From NCBI RefSeq assembly GCF_000168975.1, contig NZ_AAUW01000015.1, positions 111,124-175,123 on the forward strand: DNA of 64,000 bases. The letters run 5' to 3'. This DNA is from Roseibium aggregatum IAM 12614 (GTDB lineage Bacteria; Pseudomonadota; Alphaproteobacteria; Rhizobiales; Stappiaceae). The translations under genes and the position numbers were made by a program. The stretch's first letter is position 1, and the number at the start of each line of letters is the position of its first letter. Shown piece after piece: positions 8,693 to 19,743 of this stretch. Under the pieces are notes generated by a model. The model did no database searches. It was not told the origin of the DNA and saw only the letters and a list, made by a program, of their open reading frames with translations.

Positions 8693-9124
8693 ATGAGCGA
8701 CCGTATCTTTGGCGCGGTCGGGCTTTTTCTCGCGCTGGGATATGCCTGGGCCGCTCTTGTCATCGAAGAAAGCTTTCTGTCCGACGCCGTCGGCCCGAAG
8801 GCCTTTCCCCTCATCATCGCGGCGGTTCTGGGCCTTGCCTCCGTTGCAATTTTCCTGAAGCCGGACACCGCGCCGGAATGGCCGTCGCTGCCGCGCCTTC
8901 TCGAAGTCGCCATGGCTGTGCTGGCGATGATCCTCTACGCGATCCTTCTGCCGGAAGCCGGTTTCATCCTGGCAACCGCCGTCGCCGCGGCCTACCTCAC
9001 CTGGCGCCTCGGCTCATCGCCCATCGGCTCGCTTGTCACCGGCTGCCTGACGTCGGTCGGTATCTACGCCGTCTTCCATCTCGTTCTTGGCCTGTCTCTG
9101 GCCAAGGGCCCGTTCGGCTTTTAA
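8693..9124 (+). CDS. tctB: Tripartite tricarboxylate transporter small subunit TctB
   Basis: This is a 143-residue protein with four hydrophobic segments, the usual size and build of the TctB small membrane subunit. It contains the family-like SDAVGPKAFPLIIA stretch near residue 30. GGAAGG lies just before the ATG at 8693. It forms the membrane complex with TctA, whose gene begins 12 bases downstream. Confidence 0.9.
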   Translation: MSDRIFGAVGLFLALGYAWAALVIEESFLSDAVGPKAFPLIIAAVLGLASVAIFLKPDTAPEWPSLPRLLEVAMAVLAMILYAILLPEAGFILATAVAAAYLTWRLGSSPIGSLVTGCLTSVGIYAVFHLVLGLSLAKGPFGF

Positions 9125-9136
9125 CGGAGCATCGCC

Positions 9137-10678
9137 ATGGAAACTCTCTCTTCACTGGCCGACGGCTTCGTCATCGCGCTGACCTGGCAGAACCTGCTGC
9201 TGGCCCTGCTCGGCTGTTTTCTCGGCACCATCATGGGCGCTCTGCCGGGCCTTGGCCCGTCGAATGGCGTCGCCATCCTGATCCCGCTGGCCTTCACCCT
9301 CGGCCTTGGCGCCACGCCCTCGCTGATCCTGCTGACCTCGGTCTATTACGGCGCCATGTACGGCGGGCGTATCTCGTCGATCCTCCTGAACATTCCCGGT
9401 GACGAACCGGCGATGATGACCTGTCTCGACGGTTACCCGATGGCCCAGCAGGGCCGCGCCGGCGAGGCCTTGTCCCTGTCGGGCGTCGCCTCCTTCGTCG
9501 GTGCGTTCATCGCAACCTGGGGCCTGATCCTGCTGGCGCCTCAGCTCGTCAAGATCGCGCTTCTGTTCGGTCCGGCGGAATATTTCGCCCTGTTCACGCT
9601 GGCCTTCGCCACCCTGGGCGGCGTTGCCTCGACCAACCAGGCCAAGACCGCCTTTGCCGCGGCGCTCGGCATTGGCCTGGCCACCGTCGGTGTCGACACC
9701 CAGACCGGCGTGCCGCGCTTCACCTTCGGCGAAGTGCACCTTTACGACGGCATCGACTTTCTGGTTGCCATCGTCGGCCTGTTTGCCCTGTCCGAGGTCT
9801 TCCTGTTCCTGGAACACCGCCACGGCAATGCCGACGCCAACTCCAGCAAGATTTCCGTCGGCCGGCTGATGCCCAGCTTCGCGCTCCTGAAATACTGCAC
9901 CCCGACCATGCTGCGCACCAGTCTGCTCGGTTTCGTGGCCGGTGTTCTGCCGGGTGCCGGCGCATCGCTCGGCTCGTTCATTTCCTATACGTTCGAGAAG
10001 AAACTCGTCGACAAGGAAGGCACCTTCGGCAAGGGCGACCCGCGCGGCGTTGCCGCCCCGGAAGCCGGCAACAACGCCGCCGCGGGCGGCGCACTTGTGC
10101 CGATGCTGGCGCTCGGCGTCCCCGGCTCGGGCACCACGGCCGTCTTGCTGGCGGTTCTTCTGGCGCTCAACATCACCCCGGGCCCGCTGTTGTTCACCCA
10201 GCAGCCGGATGTGGTCTGGGGCCTGATCGCGGCGCTGTTCATTGCCAACTTCATGCTGCTGGCCATGAACATTCCGATGATCGGCCTGTTCACCCGGGTG
10301 CTCCTGATCCCGCCGCGCATCCTGATGCCCATCGTTGCCATGGTCAGCTTCGTCGGCATCTACGGCATCTCCGGCTCCTCCTTCGACCTTATGGTCATGG
10401 TCGGCTTCGGCGTGCTCGGCTGGGTGCTGCGCAAGCTCGACGTGCCGCTGGTCCCCATCATCCTCGGCACGCTGCTCGGCAACGCCATGGAAAACAACCT
10501 GCGCCGCGCCATCAGCATCAGCAACGGCGACTGGTTCACCCTGATCGACAGCCCGCTCTCCATCGCGCTGTGGAGCCTGGCGGCCATCGGCTTCGTCCTG
10601 CCGATCCTCTTCGGCAAGGTCCTGAAAGCCCGCATGCGTCACATGAAAAAGGACGAAGAAGGCTCAACCATCGACTGA
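9137..10678 (+). CDS. tctA: Tripartite tricarboxylate transporter large subunit TctA
   Basis: This 513-residue polytopic inner-membrane protein has about 12 hydrophobic segments. The family signatures are visible: GALPGLGPSNGVA near residues 35-47 and the second glycine-proline loop GVLPGAGASLGS near 275. It is the sodium- or proton-coupled carboxylate symporter subunit served by TctC. The gene ends just before a strong terminator, closing the tctCBA operon. Confidence 0.93.
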   Translation: METLSSLADGFVIALTWQNLLLALLGCFLGTIMGALPGLGPSNGVAILIPLAFTLGLGATPSLILLTSVYYGAMYGGRISSILLNIPGDEPAMMTCLDGYPMAQQGRAGEALSLSGVASFVGAFIATWGLILLAPQLVKIALLFGPAEYFALFTLAFATLGGVASTNQAKTAFAAALGIGLATVGVDTQTGVPRFTFGEVHLYDGIDFLVAIVGLFALSEVFLFLEHRHGNADANSSKISVGRLMPSFALLKYCTPTMLRTSLLGFVAGVLPGAGASLGSFISYTFEKKLVDKEGTFGKGDPRGVAAPEAGNNAAAGGALVPMLALGVPGSGTTAVLLAVLLALNITPGPLLFTQQPDVVWGLIAALFIANFMLLAMNIPMIGLFTRVLLIPPRILMPIVAMVSFVGIYGISGSSFDLMVMVGFGVLGWVLRKLDVPLVPIILGTLLGNAMENNLRRAISISNGDWFTLIDSPLSIALWSLAAIGFVLPILFGKVLKARMRHMKKDEEGSTID

Positions 10679-10703
10679 TTGCTGCCAGTACTGCAAACAA
10701 CCG

Positions 10704-10737
10704 AAAACGCCCTCTCCTGCCGGACGAGGGCGTTTTT
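10704..10737 (+). terminator. Rho-independent terminator of tctCBA
   Basis: A perfect 11-bp stem (AAAACGCCCTC at 10704-10714 with GAGGGCGTTTT at 10726-10736) with an 11-base loop ends in a run of five T. It lies 25 bases after the tctA stop. Confidence 0.9.
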
Positions 10738-11041
10738 GGTTTGCTCTTCTGCCTCTGACACTCCGTGCAACTGGAGAGCCAGACCCGCCCCCCGTACATC
10801 TGCTCGCACCGCAGGCGCATTCATTCTCAAAAACTTAGATCGCGAACCGCCTTTTCCCCTACCGCTAATTTCGACAGTTTTGCGGTGGCCCGAGTGAGAC
10901 GTCAGGCGGCCACAGGCCTTCAGCTTGACTATCAACGGGTCTTCGGCCAGTGATGGCGCGAATACCAATGACAAGCCTTTATAATAACATCGGAATTTTT
11001 GAACCTGCTTCAGCAGCAGGCGGTAGATCAAGAGACGTGAC
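10738..11041. other. Gap after tctA, start of the accessory island
   Basis: No convincing gene is seen between the tctA terminator and the FGE-fold gene. The last 70 bases are AT-richer than the surroundings (TTTATAATAAC at about 10980) and may hold the promoter of the next gene. The change in composition marks the left edge of the accessory region. Confidence 0.5.
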
Positions 11042-11719
11042 GTGTTGAATTTCGAGAGTTTGACCGAGAATATGGTCGCTCTTCCCAGCGGCAGCCTCCT
11101 GTTGCGGGATGATCGGCTCGGGACATCCTGGACCGTCGATATCAAGCCCTTTTCAATCTGCCGCTATCCGGTCACCCGGACCTTGTTCGCGAAGGTGACG
11201 GGTGCCTCGCCATCATCGAAAGCAGCGGAAAATCATCCCGTCGACACGATCTCCTGGCTGGAGGCCGCGCAATTTTGCAATCGGCTGTCGGCGCTGTTCA
11301 ACGTGCCCAACCACTATGTTTTTTCTGCAGACGGCCAGGAGGCAACTGCCGAGGCGACCAGTGATGGGTTCCGGCTGCCGAGCGAAGCGGAATGGGAATT
11401 TGCCTGCCGTGCCGGCACAAAGGAACCGCGCTACGGGCCGATCGACGACATCGCATGGTACAAGGAAAACTCTGGTGGCGGCTCCAGGCCGGTAGGCACC
11501 AAGCGCCCCAATGCGTGGGGGCTCCATGACATGCTGGGCAACGTCTGGGAGTGGTGTCAGGACATCTACGATCCGGCCGTCTATGGCACGTACCGCGTCT
11601 TTCGTGGCGGAGGCTGGGCCGACCATGAGCGCGGCTGTCTGGCAACAAATCGCCGACGAAGCCACCCGACGTTTGCAATCGATGATCTCGGGTTTCGCAT
11701 CGCGAGAGCTTGCTCTTAG
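11042..11719 (+). CDS. FGE/SUMF1-fold protein, probably not an active formylglycine enzyme
   Basis: This 225-residue protein has the formylglycine-generating-enzyme fold signatures: YPVTRTLF near residue 42, RLPSEAEWEFACRAG near 115, GLHDMLGNVWEWCQD near 162 and VFRGGGW near 190, ending in LGFRIARA. In catalytic FGEs two cysteines spaced by four residues follow the GGSW motif; here only one cysteine (RGC) is present and the position five before it is aspartate. The fold is also used for non-catalytic binding roles. The start is a GTG at 11042 with a weak ribosome site; an ATG at 11072 is an alternative. No sulfatase lies nearby, so its partner is unknown. Confidence 0.75.
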   Translation: MLNFESLTENMVALPSGSLLLRDDRLGTSWTVDIKPFSICRYPVTRTLFAKVTGASPSSKAAENHPVDTISWLEAAQFCNRLSALFNVPNHYVFSADGQEATAEATSDGFRLPSEAEWEFACRAGTKEPRYGPIDDIAWYKENSGGGSRPVGTKRPNAWGLHDMLGNVWEWCQDIYDPAVYGTYRVFRGGGWADHERGCLATNRRRSHPTFAIDDLGFRIARACS

Positions 11720-11978
11720 GGCTTGTGTCACCAAGGCCCTGCAAAGGCCCCAACAAAGACCAGGCATCACAATGCGCTGCCATTTGGGTCGTTCGCAGGA
11801 ATTCGGCCTAATCTGCTAAGCGGTCGTATTCGTGGTCGTTCGGTATGTCGGCAATCTCTGACCCAATGGGCAGATCCGTTTGAAATAGACACTGGCTTGG
11901 CGTCGGGCTCAATGCTGGCTCCTGTCCGGACTCGGCTTTCGCGTCGCGACGGACGATGAATCTTGACTGGCCGATCGC

Positions 11979-12458
11979 TCACGCTGCGGAGTAGCGCGTG
12001 AAGACCTCCGTGCTGCCATCCCCGCGGATCAGGAACACCTCAAACGCGTCTCGTTCGTTTTCCGGCCCCATGCCAGGCGAGCCGTAGGGCATGCCGGGCA
12101 CGGCAAGGCCGACGGCATCAGGACGTTCATCGAGCAAGCGACGAATGTAGGCCACAGGGACGTGACCCTCAATCATGTAGCCCTCGACGCGCGCGGTGTG
12201 GCAGGAGGCCATCTCCTGCGGGATGCCACTGTCCAGCTTGTAGCGCATGAGCGCGGTCCCGGCGCTCTGCTCGGTCGTGACCGCGAAACCATCATTTTCC
12301 AGGATCTCGATCCTGGCGGAGCAGCAGCCACAATTCGGATCCTTCATCACATGAATCGCCAGTCCGGCGCCTTGCGACAGCGCCGCCACGGGCGATGCAG
12401 CCAGCATTACCACCCCACCGATCAGGAGCGTGCGGCGGAAAAAGCTGTCTTGGATCAT
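11979..12458 (-). CDS. DUF411 metal-binding protein of the copper operon
   Basis: This is a 159-residue exported protein with a twin-arginine-like start (FFRRTLLIGG) and a hydrophobic signal ending near the ALSQG stretch. The DUF411 core DPNCGCCSARI near residue 45 and a downstream SCHTARV cysteine-histidine site suggest metal binding. The ATG at 12458 was chosen over one at 12482 because AAAAGGA sits 8 bases upstream. Such proteins are common partners of copper ATPases. It is the last gene of the - strand copper operon. Confidence 0.82.
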   Translation of the reverse strand: MIQDSFFRRTLLIGGVVMLAASPVAALSQGAGLAIHVMKDPNCGCCSARIEILENDGFAVTTEQSAGTALMRYKLDSGIPQEMASCHTARVEGYMIEGHVPVAYIRRLLDERPDAVGLAVPGMPYGSPGMGPENERDAFEVFLIRGDGSTEVFTRYSAA

Positions 12459-12494
12459 CTGATTTTCCTTTTGAGGTTGCATGTGTGTGGCAGG

Positions 12495-14828
<2,334 letters not shown>

Positions 14829-14896
14829 GGTCTGCCAGCCTTTCGATCTCTTGTTTCAGCTTGCGGCTTCCACTCGCTGGAAGCTCAAGCCCATTT

Positions 14897-15286
14897 TTAT
14901 TGATGGTCGTGAGCGCCTTCCCGAACCGGATTGCGCGCCAGAAACACCCCGACGCCGAGGATTGGCACCAGCACGCTGTCCGGATCGCCGCCAAATGCCC
15001 GCAGCGTATAGGCGCTGAACGCGGTCACGATGGCGCCCACGACGAAGGAGAGCGGGAAGAGCGGCCCTGCAAGCTCGGCGATCTGTCCGGTCAAGGCGAA
15101 GATGCCCGCGCCGATCACGACCTGCACCGGCCCCCAGAGGCCCACGCGCGCGACAAGCATCTCCAGGCGCTCGCCGTCCATCAGGCCGCGCTGATCGGCC
15201 AATACTGCAGGCGCGAACTGCCAGACACTGAGCATGGCGATCCCGAGGATCGCCATCGCCACGAGAATGATTGCGCGCGGGCCCAT
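14897..15286 (-). CDS. Four-segment membrane protein in the copper operon
   Basis: This is a 129-residue protein of unknown family with about four hydrophobic segments (residues 5-25, 50-70, 75-95 and 103-118) and a His-containing C-terminus (GAHDHQ). It begins 1 base after the DUF302 gene ends and is followed by copA, so it belongs to the same transcript. A role in copper handling is inference from position. Confidence 0.65.
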   Translation of the reverse strand: MGPRAIILVAMAILGIAMLSVWQFAPAVLADQRGLMDGERLEMLVARVGLWGPVQVVIGAGIFALTGQIAELAGPLFPLSFVVGAIVTAFSAYTLRAFGGDPDSVLVPILGVGVFLARNPVREGAHDHQ

Positions 15287-15287
15287 C

Positions 15288-15674
15288 TCAGATCGCCGCG
15301 ACGGCCTTCGCCAGAAGGTCGCGCACCGTGCCCGCGACGGCCGTCAAATCGGTGTTCTCGATCGCCTGCATCGATGCCACCGGGTCGATTGCGCTGACCT
15401 CGACGCCGCCCTCGACCTCGCGCAGGATCACGTTGCAGGGCAGCATCGCGCCCACCCGAGGTTCGATCCCGATCGCCTGATGCGCCATCTTCGGATTGCA
15501 GGCGCCAAGGATGCGATAGGCCGGCATCTCGACATCGAGCTTCTTCTTCATCGTCGCCTTGACGTCGATTTCGGTCAGGACACCGAAGCCATGGTCCGCT
15601 AGCGCCTTGCGCGTGCGGGTGTCGACATCGTCGAAACCGGTGTCCGGGATCATGCGATTGATTGTGTAAGCCAT
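15288..15674 (-). CDS. DUF302 family protein
   Basis: This is a 128-residue protein of the DUF302 family, recognisable by the alternating pattern GFGVLTEIDVKATMKKK, then YRILGACNPKMAHQA and MLPCNVILRE. These domains adopt a small alpha/beta fold and often neighbour metal or sulfur resistance genes. A ribosome site (AGAAAGGA) stands before the ATG. It is the second intact gene of the copper operon. No enzymatic role is known for the family. Confidence 0.85.
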   Translation of the reverse strand: MAYTINRMIPDTGFDDVDTRTRKALADHGFGVLTEIDVKATMKKKLDVEMPAYRILGACNPKMAHQAIGIEPRVGAMLPCNVILREVEGGVEVSAIDPVASMQAIENTDLTAVAGTVRDLLAKAVAAI

Positions 15675-15690
15675 TGAGAAGTCCTTTCTC

Positions 15691-15819
15691 TTACTTTTGA
15701 AGATATTTGATCAGCGCCGCTATGGCCAAAACCACCAGCACGAGGATCAGCAGGCCGAAGAGCCAGCCAAACCCCATTCCGAAACTCATTCCGGAGCCCA
15801 TGTCGTTCCAGTTCATCAT
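15691..15819 (-). CDS. 42-residue single-span membrane peptide
   Basis: This is a small gene: two consecutive ATG codons preceded by AGGAGGATGAG give a 42-residue peptide with a Met/Gly-rich head (MGSGMSFGMGFG) and one long hydrophobic segment followed by KYLQK. The excellent ribosome site and the position 16 bases before the DUF302 start support it as real. Similar heads are found in SHOCT-type small proteins of copper and silver islands, but the SHOCT part is missing. The methionines could bind Cu(I); this is inference. Confidence 0.7.
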   Translation of the reverse strand: MMNWNDMGSGMSFGMGFGWLFGLLILVLVVLAIAALIKYLQK

Positions 15820-15943
15820 CTCATCCTCCTGATTTTCACCCGTAGGGTACGCCTTTTGACCGGCCCTCACGACAACATGGGGCAGGACAGCATAGGATCG
15901 GTACCGGGACGTCGGGGCGCCCTGTCCTGACGCCCCACCCGGG

Positions 15944-16267
15944 TCAGGCCGATGCCGTGACCGCGAACTCGGTTATCATGCCGGTCGCAAGGTGCGGCAT
16001 GTGATGGCAATGCAGCATCCAGCGCGCAGCCTCGCCGGCATCAAGGGCGACATCGACCATCGACATCGGCGACACGTGAACCGTGTCGCGCAGAGCCCCG
16101 GCGACGCGCCGCCCGTTCAGGCCGACGACCTGGAACACATGCCCGTGCAGATGCATCGGGTGGGCCATCATCGACATGTTGTGCAACGACAGCACGACCC
16201 GCTCGCCGCTGCGCACGATGATCGGCTGGTGCTGGCCCTTTTCGGTCATTCGTTCCGCCAGCAGCAA
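15944..16267 (-). pseudogene. C-terminal fragment of a multicopper oxidase
   Basis: The frame encodes about 107 residues matching only the last cupredoxin domain of a CopA/PcoA-type multicopper oxidase. The copper ligands HPMHLHGH and HCHHMPHLATGM are intact, but the first two domains, the signal peptide and a normal start are absent. An in-frame stop lies just upstream of residue 1, marking the breakpoint at about 16267. The intact enzyme would be about 450-600 residues long. It was probably the first gene of the copper operon before a rearrangement removed its 5' part. Confidence 0.8.
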
Positions 16268-16555
16268 ATGTCAGCTTTGGGCGGGGAGCGGTCGTTTACC
16301 GCGATTAGAACGAATGTCCGAAACGGGGCTGGATGCGGCCGGTCCGGTTCCGCATCCATTTTGAGGTAGGTCGCCGTTCGAGAGAACGAGAGTTAAGGTG
16401 GCCCGCCAAAGCTTCGGATTGCTATTGCTCGGGAGCGTGGCGGTTGCGCTGACGGAGTAGATCAACAACTCTTACAGTCGATCAGGAAAATTAATCGGAT
16501 TCCACTACATGTCGGTAGCAAGAGCCGCGCGCACCTAATCGTTTGGAAATGATCA

Positions 16556-18958
16556 ATGTTGTATGTTGTCCGGTTAGTGAATGCTTATCTCGGCGGCGCA
16601 ATCGCCGTGCGAGATTCCGGCGGAGTCGAGTACAAGTTGGCGGTCTTCGCCGACGCAGTCGTTGAGGACTTCGCCTTTGCGGGCGATCACCTTTGTGTTC
16701 TGATCTCGCGCAAAGGCGGTATTGCGCTGCTCGATCTGCATCGGCGGGAAGTCGTCGCGCGAGCGCGTCTTTCCTTTCAGCCTGAGGGGATCGTCGTCTC
16801 GCCGGACGGCGGCCGTGCCGTCGCATGGGCCGCAAAACCTGGCAGGATCGGGGTCGTCGATCTGCCGTCGCTGACGGAGGCGCTGACGTTTAATCTCGCC
16901 GAACGCAGCGCCGATGGTGGCTACAACCTCGTCCATCGCACGGCTGAGGAGTTGCAAAAACAGCGTCTCCGGCTAGTCGACCTGCCTTATGTAGATGCGC
17001 CCCTGTGCCAGATGCGGTTCTCAAAGCGCTTGCGCCCAGCCTTTCGTGCCGATGGCCGCGTTGTCATGCCGATCGAATACAACGAAAGGGGTCCAGACTT
17101 CGTCTGGGAACACAGCGACGGGAAACCGCTGTCGTCCAGCTTCTTCCAGTGGACAGTCGGCATCGCCGAGCTCGACCTTGATGCCGCGCGCATCGACTTT
17201 CGTCCATTCCGTAACGTCATGGAGCAGATTTCGCAATGCCATTTCGAGGTTCGTGCCATCAGCCCCGACGGTCGGCTGGCGGTGTTACATTCGGCAAGCC
17301 CAATTGCCAGTCCGGCTAAAGACCGTCCTGAAGGTGGAGCACTGGCGCGAGTCTTCGGTCGCAGGGGCACTGAGCGTTCCTGGGCCTACGGGCTCGAACT
17401 TTGGGACATTGCCGGCAAACAGCCCATCCGCAAGGGCGTCACCACCTTTCATGCATTCCGCGACGACGGCATCATGCATCCGACGAGTGCCCGGCTCACG
17501 CCGGCAGACGCGGAGACGCTCTGGCCTGAGATCGACCTCGTCATGCCCGGTTTGCTCGCGGTCCTGTCCGGGCGCCGAGCGGAATGGCAAACCAGCGCCC
17601 AAAAGCGAGCCGAGGACGCCTACTTCGTTCCGCGTGAAACCGCGGCGACGCGGCCGGCTTTTCGACCGGGATTCGGCAGGGTCGCCGATCCTCTGCTCTT
17701 CGGTCCGGTGATGCGTCAGCTGCTTGAGGTGCAGCCTGGCACGCCACAGGAGATCCCCTGGGCCGACCTGTCTAACCGCCAGAAATGGTTCCTGAGCCAT
17801 TTCATCAGAGGCTGGGGTTTTCACGCCAGGACGCCCGTCATGGCAGTGGTGTGGACCTCTGATCCCGACAGGGTCGTCGTGCTTGGCCGCAACGGCATTG
17901 TGCGCGAAATCTCTTTCGCACAAGGTCCTGGTGTGGCGTTCGAGGTCAGGGATCCACCGCACCCGAGTCACGGCTTTGATTGGAGCAGGCAGGACGCCCA
18001 GTTGATCCCGCTCGGAAACCGCTCCTTCGCAGTCGATTACTATTCAGCACGGTTCGAGTTCGATCTGCCCGAAAGCACCGACTTCGGTTTCCACAATCTG
18101 GAGGGAACTCGACAACTGCCGATCCGTGTGATCACCGACCACCAACAGTACGCGAAGGAATCGGCGTCCGCGGACCGCCTCACCCGCGCCATCCGACCAG
18201 GCTACATTACCATCGATGGACGCGCGCCTGCGCAGATCGTCGTTGGCCTCGAAAAGCTCGCGCCCGAATTGCGCGCGAACTTCGATGAGATCGTCGTCGA
18301 CAACCGCTGGGCCCCGGCTCTTTTTCATCGTGGCAAGCCAATCGAGGAGATGGAGTTCTGCGATATCCTTGTCCGAGACGGCTCGCAGGCCGCGCGCACG
18401 GCGCTGGAAACGCTGCTATTAGCGTGGCTAGAGCGGACGAGCGGAACCGTGCAACCGGTCTGGCACCCCGACGACGAGACGCCGACCATGGGACCCGTTG
18501 CCCTCGCACTCGTCCAGCTTTGCGATCCGGTTCCGGACGTGGTCATGACGTTTTTCTCCCGAAGGGATCCAGACCACGACAATTGGACGCCGGAAGCCTG
18601 GCAAGCACTCGCCCTTTCACCTTACCGCCTAGCCCAGCCCGAGTTGCTTGCGCTTCGCATGCGACTGGCGCTGCAGGACATCTCGACCGGCAATATCGGC
18701 CCTGACCTGTTCGCGCTCTATAACCTCGACCAGGATCGTAAGAAACTGCGCGCCGACCTCTCCCAGGTGGAGACCTATGCGCATGTGGTCGCCGCCCAAA
18801 TGAGGGGGCAGTGGCCCGATCTTGCCTCGGCCGGCAATTCACGAGGCGCATTTCTACTCGAGAGGATTGTCGGCGCGATGGACCTGACGGCCCCCGCTGA
18901 AGCCGCGCTCGTCGCGGCCCTGCGCGGGCAGCTACCTCACGCTGACTCACCGGTGTAG
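16556..18958 (+). CDS. 800-residue protein of unknown function, beta-propeller-like N-terminal half
   Basis: I do not recognise this family. The protein starts at an ATG (16556) and has no signal peptide or clear membrane segment. Propeller-like strands with SPDG turns occur near residues 82 and 235 and a similar pattern recurs near 440-480 (MAVVWTSDPDRVVVLG), as in WD40/YVTN repeats. The C-terminal third (about 560-790) is helical and rich in Leu, Ala and Asp. Nothing catalytic stands out. It is monocistronic, divergent from the oxidase stump, and lies in the island. It could be a scaffold or a component of a transferred stress or conflict system whose partners are missing. Confidence 0.7.
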   Translation: MLYVVRLVNAYLGGAIAVRDSGGVEYKLAVFADAVVEDFAFAGDHLCVLISRKGGIALLDLHRREVVARARLSFQPEGIVVSPDGGRAVAWAAKPGRIGVVDLPSLTEALTFNLAERSADGGYNLVHRTAEELQKQRLRLVDLPYVDAPLCQMRFSKRLRPAFRADGRVVMPIEYNERGPDFVWEHSDGKPLSSSFFQWTVGIAELDLDAARIDFRPFRNVMEQISQCHFEVRAISPDGRLAVLHSASPIASPAKDRPEGGALARVFGRRGTERSWAYGLELWDIAGKQPIRKGVTTFHAFRDDGIMHPTSARLTPADAETLWPEIDLVMPGLLAVLSGRRAEWQTSAQKRAEDAYFVPRETAATRPAFRPGFGRVADPLLFGPVMRQLLEVQPGTPQEIPWADLSNRQKWFLSHFIRGWGFHARTPVMAVVWTSDPDRVVVLGRNGIVREISFAQGPGVAFEVRDPPHPSHGFDWSRQDAQLIPLGNRSFAVDYYSARFEFDLPESTDFGFHNLEGTRQLPIRVITDHQQYAKESASADRLTRAIRPGYITIDGRAPAQIVVGLEKLAPELRANFDEIVVDNRWAPALFHRGKPIEEMEFCDILVRDGSQAARTALETLLLAWLERTSGTVQPVWHPDDETPTMGPVALALVQLCDPVPDVVMTFFSRRDPDHDNWTPEAWQALALSPYRLAQPELLALRMRLALQDISTGNIGPDLFALYNLDQDRKKLRADLSQVETYAHVVAAQMRGQWPDLASAGNSRGAFLLERIVGAMDLTAPAEAALVAALRGQLPHADSPV

Positions 18959-19249
18959 GTACCTTCGGTTTGAATAGCGTGGCCGACTGCTTCGGGCGCG
19001 GCCGCGAAATTCATGTCTGCTTTCAGACAGAAACAAAACTGACTGCAACGACCGTCTTTAGGACGCGAAGCCGCCATTGATTGAGAGCATGACCAATGGC
19101 AGGTTCGGGCCGGATTTGCATAAGGCGTGGCTTGTGGAATTATAGTTTCCAAACTCTGATATGAGCGCAACGGTTGCCTGCTAAGCGTCCAAACTGGAGA
19201 CCGGCGGTATTGTCTGCGTATTAGGGATGCTGACGAAGCCCGGTACAGA
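18959..19249. other. Gene-poor stretch between the 800-residue gene and the P460 fragment
   Basis: No supported gene is seen. The missing 3' part of the cytochrome P460 fragment should lie here if the gene were intact but cannot be recognised in any frame, so this is probably the site of an old deletion or insertion. Confidence 0.45.
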
Positions 19250-19468
19250 CTAAAACCTTTGATGGTCCATCTTCCTGGCACCTACGAGCACCCATGTCTG
19301 ATAGCCTTCGGGGAAGACAAGGCTTCTCCAGTCGTCGTATCCAGGTTGTTCGACTTCCTGTCCGGTGCGGGCAATGTCGGTTGTCAGATCGCCGACGGGA
19401 CTTGACGATGCTTTGGCGAATGCCAGGCCTCCCAAAGCGAACGTTTTGCCTAAAATTTGGCCGTTCAT
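19250..19468 (-). pseudogene. Probable N-terminal fragment of a cytochrome P460-like protein
   Basis: This 72-residue frame begins with ATG overlapping the stop of the upstream membrane-protein gene (ATGA), showing genuine translational coupling. It has a hydrophobic start (KTFALGGLAFA) and then DDWRSLVFPEGYQTWVLVG, which resembles the FPxxYrxWtHv opening of cytochrome P460 domains. The frame stops soon after, and neither a haem CxxCH nor the rest of the roughly 150-residue domain follows. It is therefore probably a 3'-truncated gene. The family call rests on one short motif. Confidence 0.45.
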
Positions 19469-19743
19469 GGTTGGTTGTTTTCAGGGTTGGTTTCGGCTTC
19501 GAAGGCGATAAAGCCAACTCTCACGCAGAGCCACGCCGTAGGCCCCGAAATCAACGCCACCAAGACAAGCAGGAGCGGGCCGGACAGCATCAGGTACCCA
19601 CCTATGGCCCACACCATCAGGAAGGCGAATACGAGGATCAGAGTGTTAATGAGTATGGTGGCGCACGCCACGCTGAACAGACTGCTCGCAGTGATTACCC
19701 GGCGGCGGTCGACGAAATCTTCATCTTCGAATTTCAGGGACAT
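19465..19743 (-). CDS. Small two-segment membrane protein
   Basis: This 92-residue protein of unknown family has an acidic head (KFEDEDFVDRRR) and two hydrophobic segments at about residues 20-48 and 50-72. The ATG at 19743 was chosen because the hydrophobic architecture begins there; the frame extends to 19878 without a better ribosome site. Its stop overlaps the start of the P460-like fragment, so the two formed an operon. Function unknown. Confidence 0.5.
   Translation of the reverse strand: MSLKFEDEDFVDRRRVITASSLFSVACATILINTLILVFAFLMVWAIGGYLMLSGPLLLVLVALISGPTAWLCVRVGFIAFEAETNPENNQP

Noticed and set aside
11042..11719. A diversity-generating retroelement target (FGE/C-lectin fold)
   Set aside because: There is no reverse transcriptase, template repeat or accessory gene nearby.
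16268..16555. A promoter-borne mobile element at the broken oxidase gene
   Set aside because: No transposase, inverted repeats or target duplication could be recognised; only the junction itself is supported.
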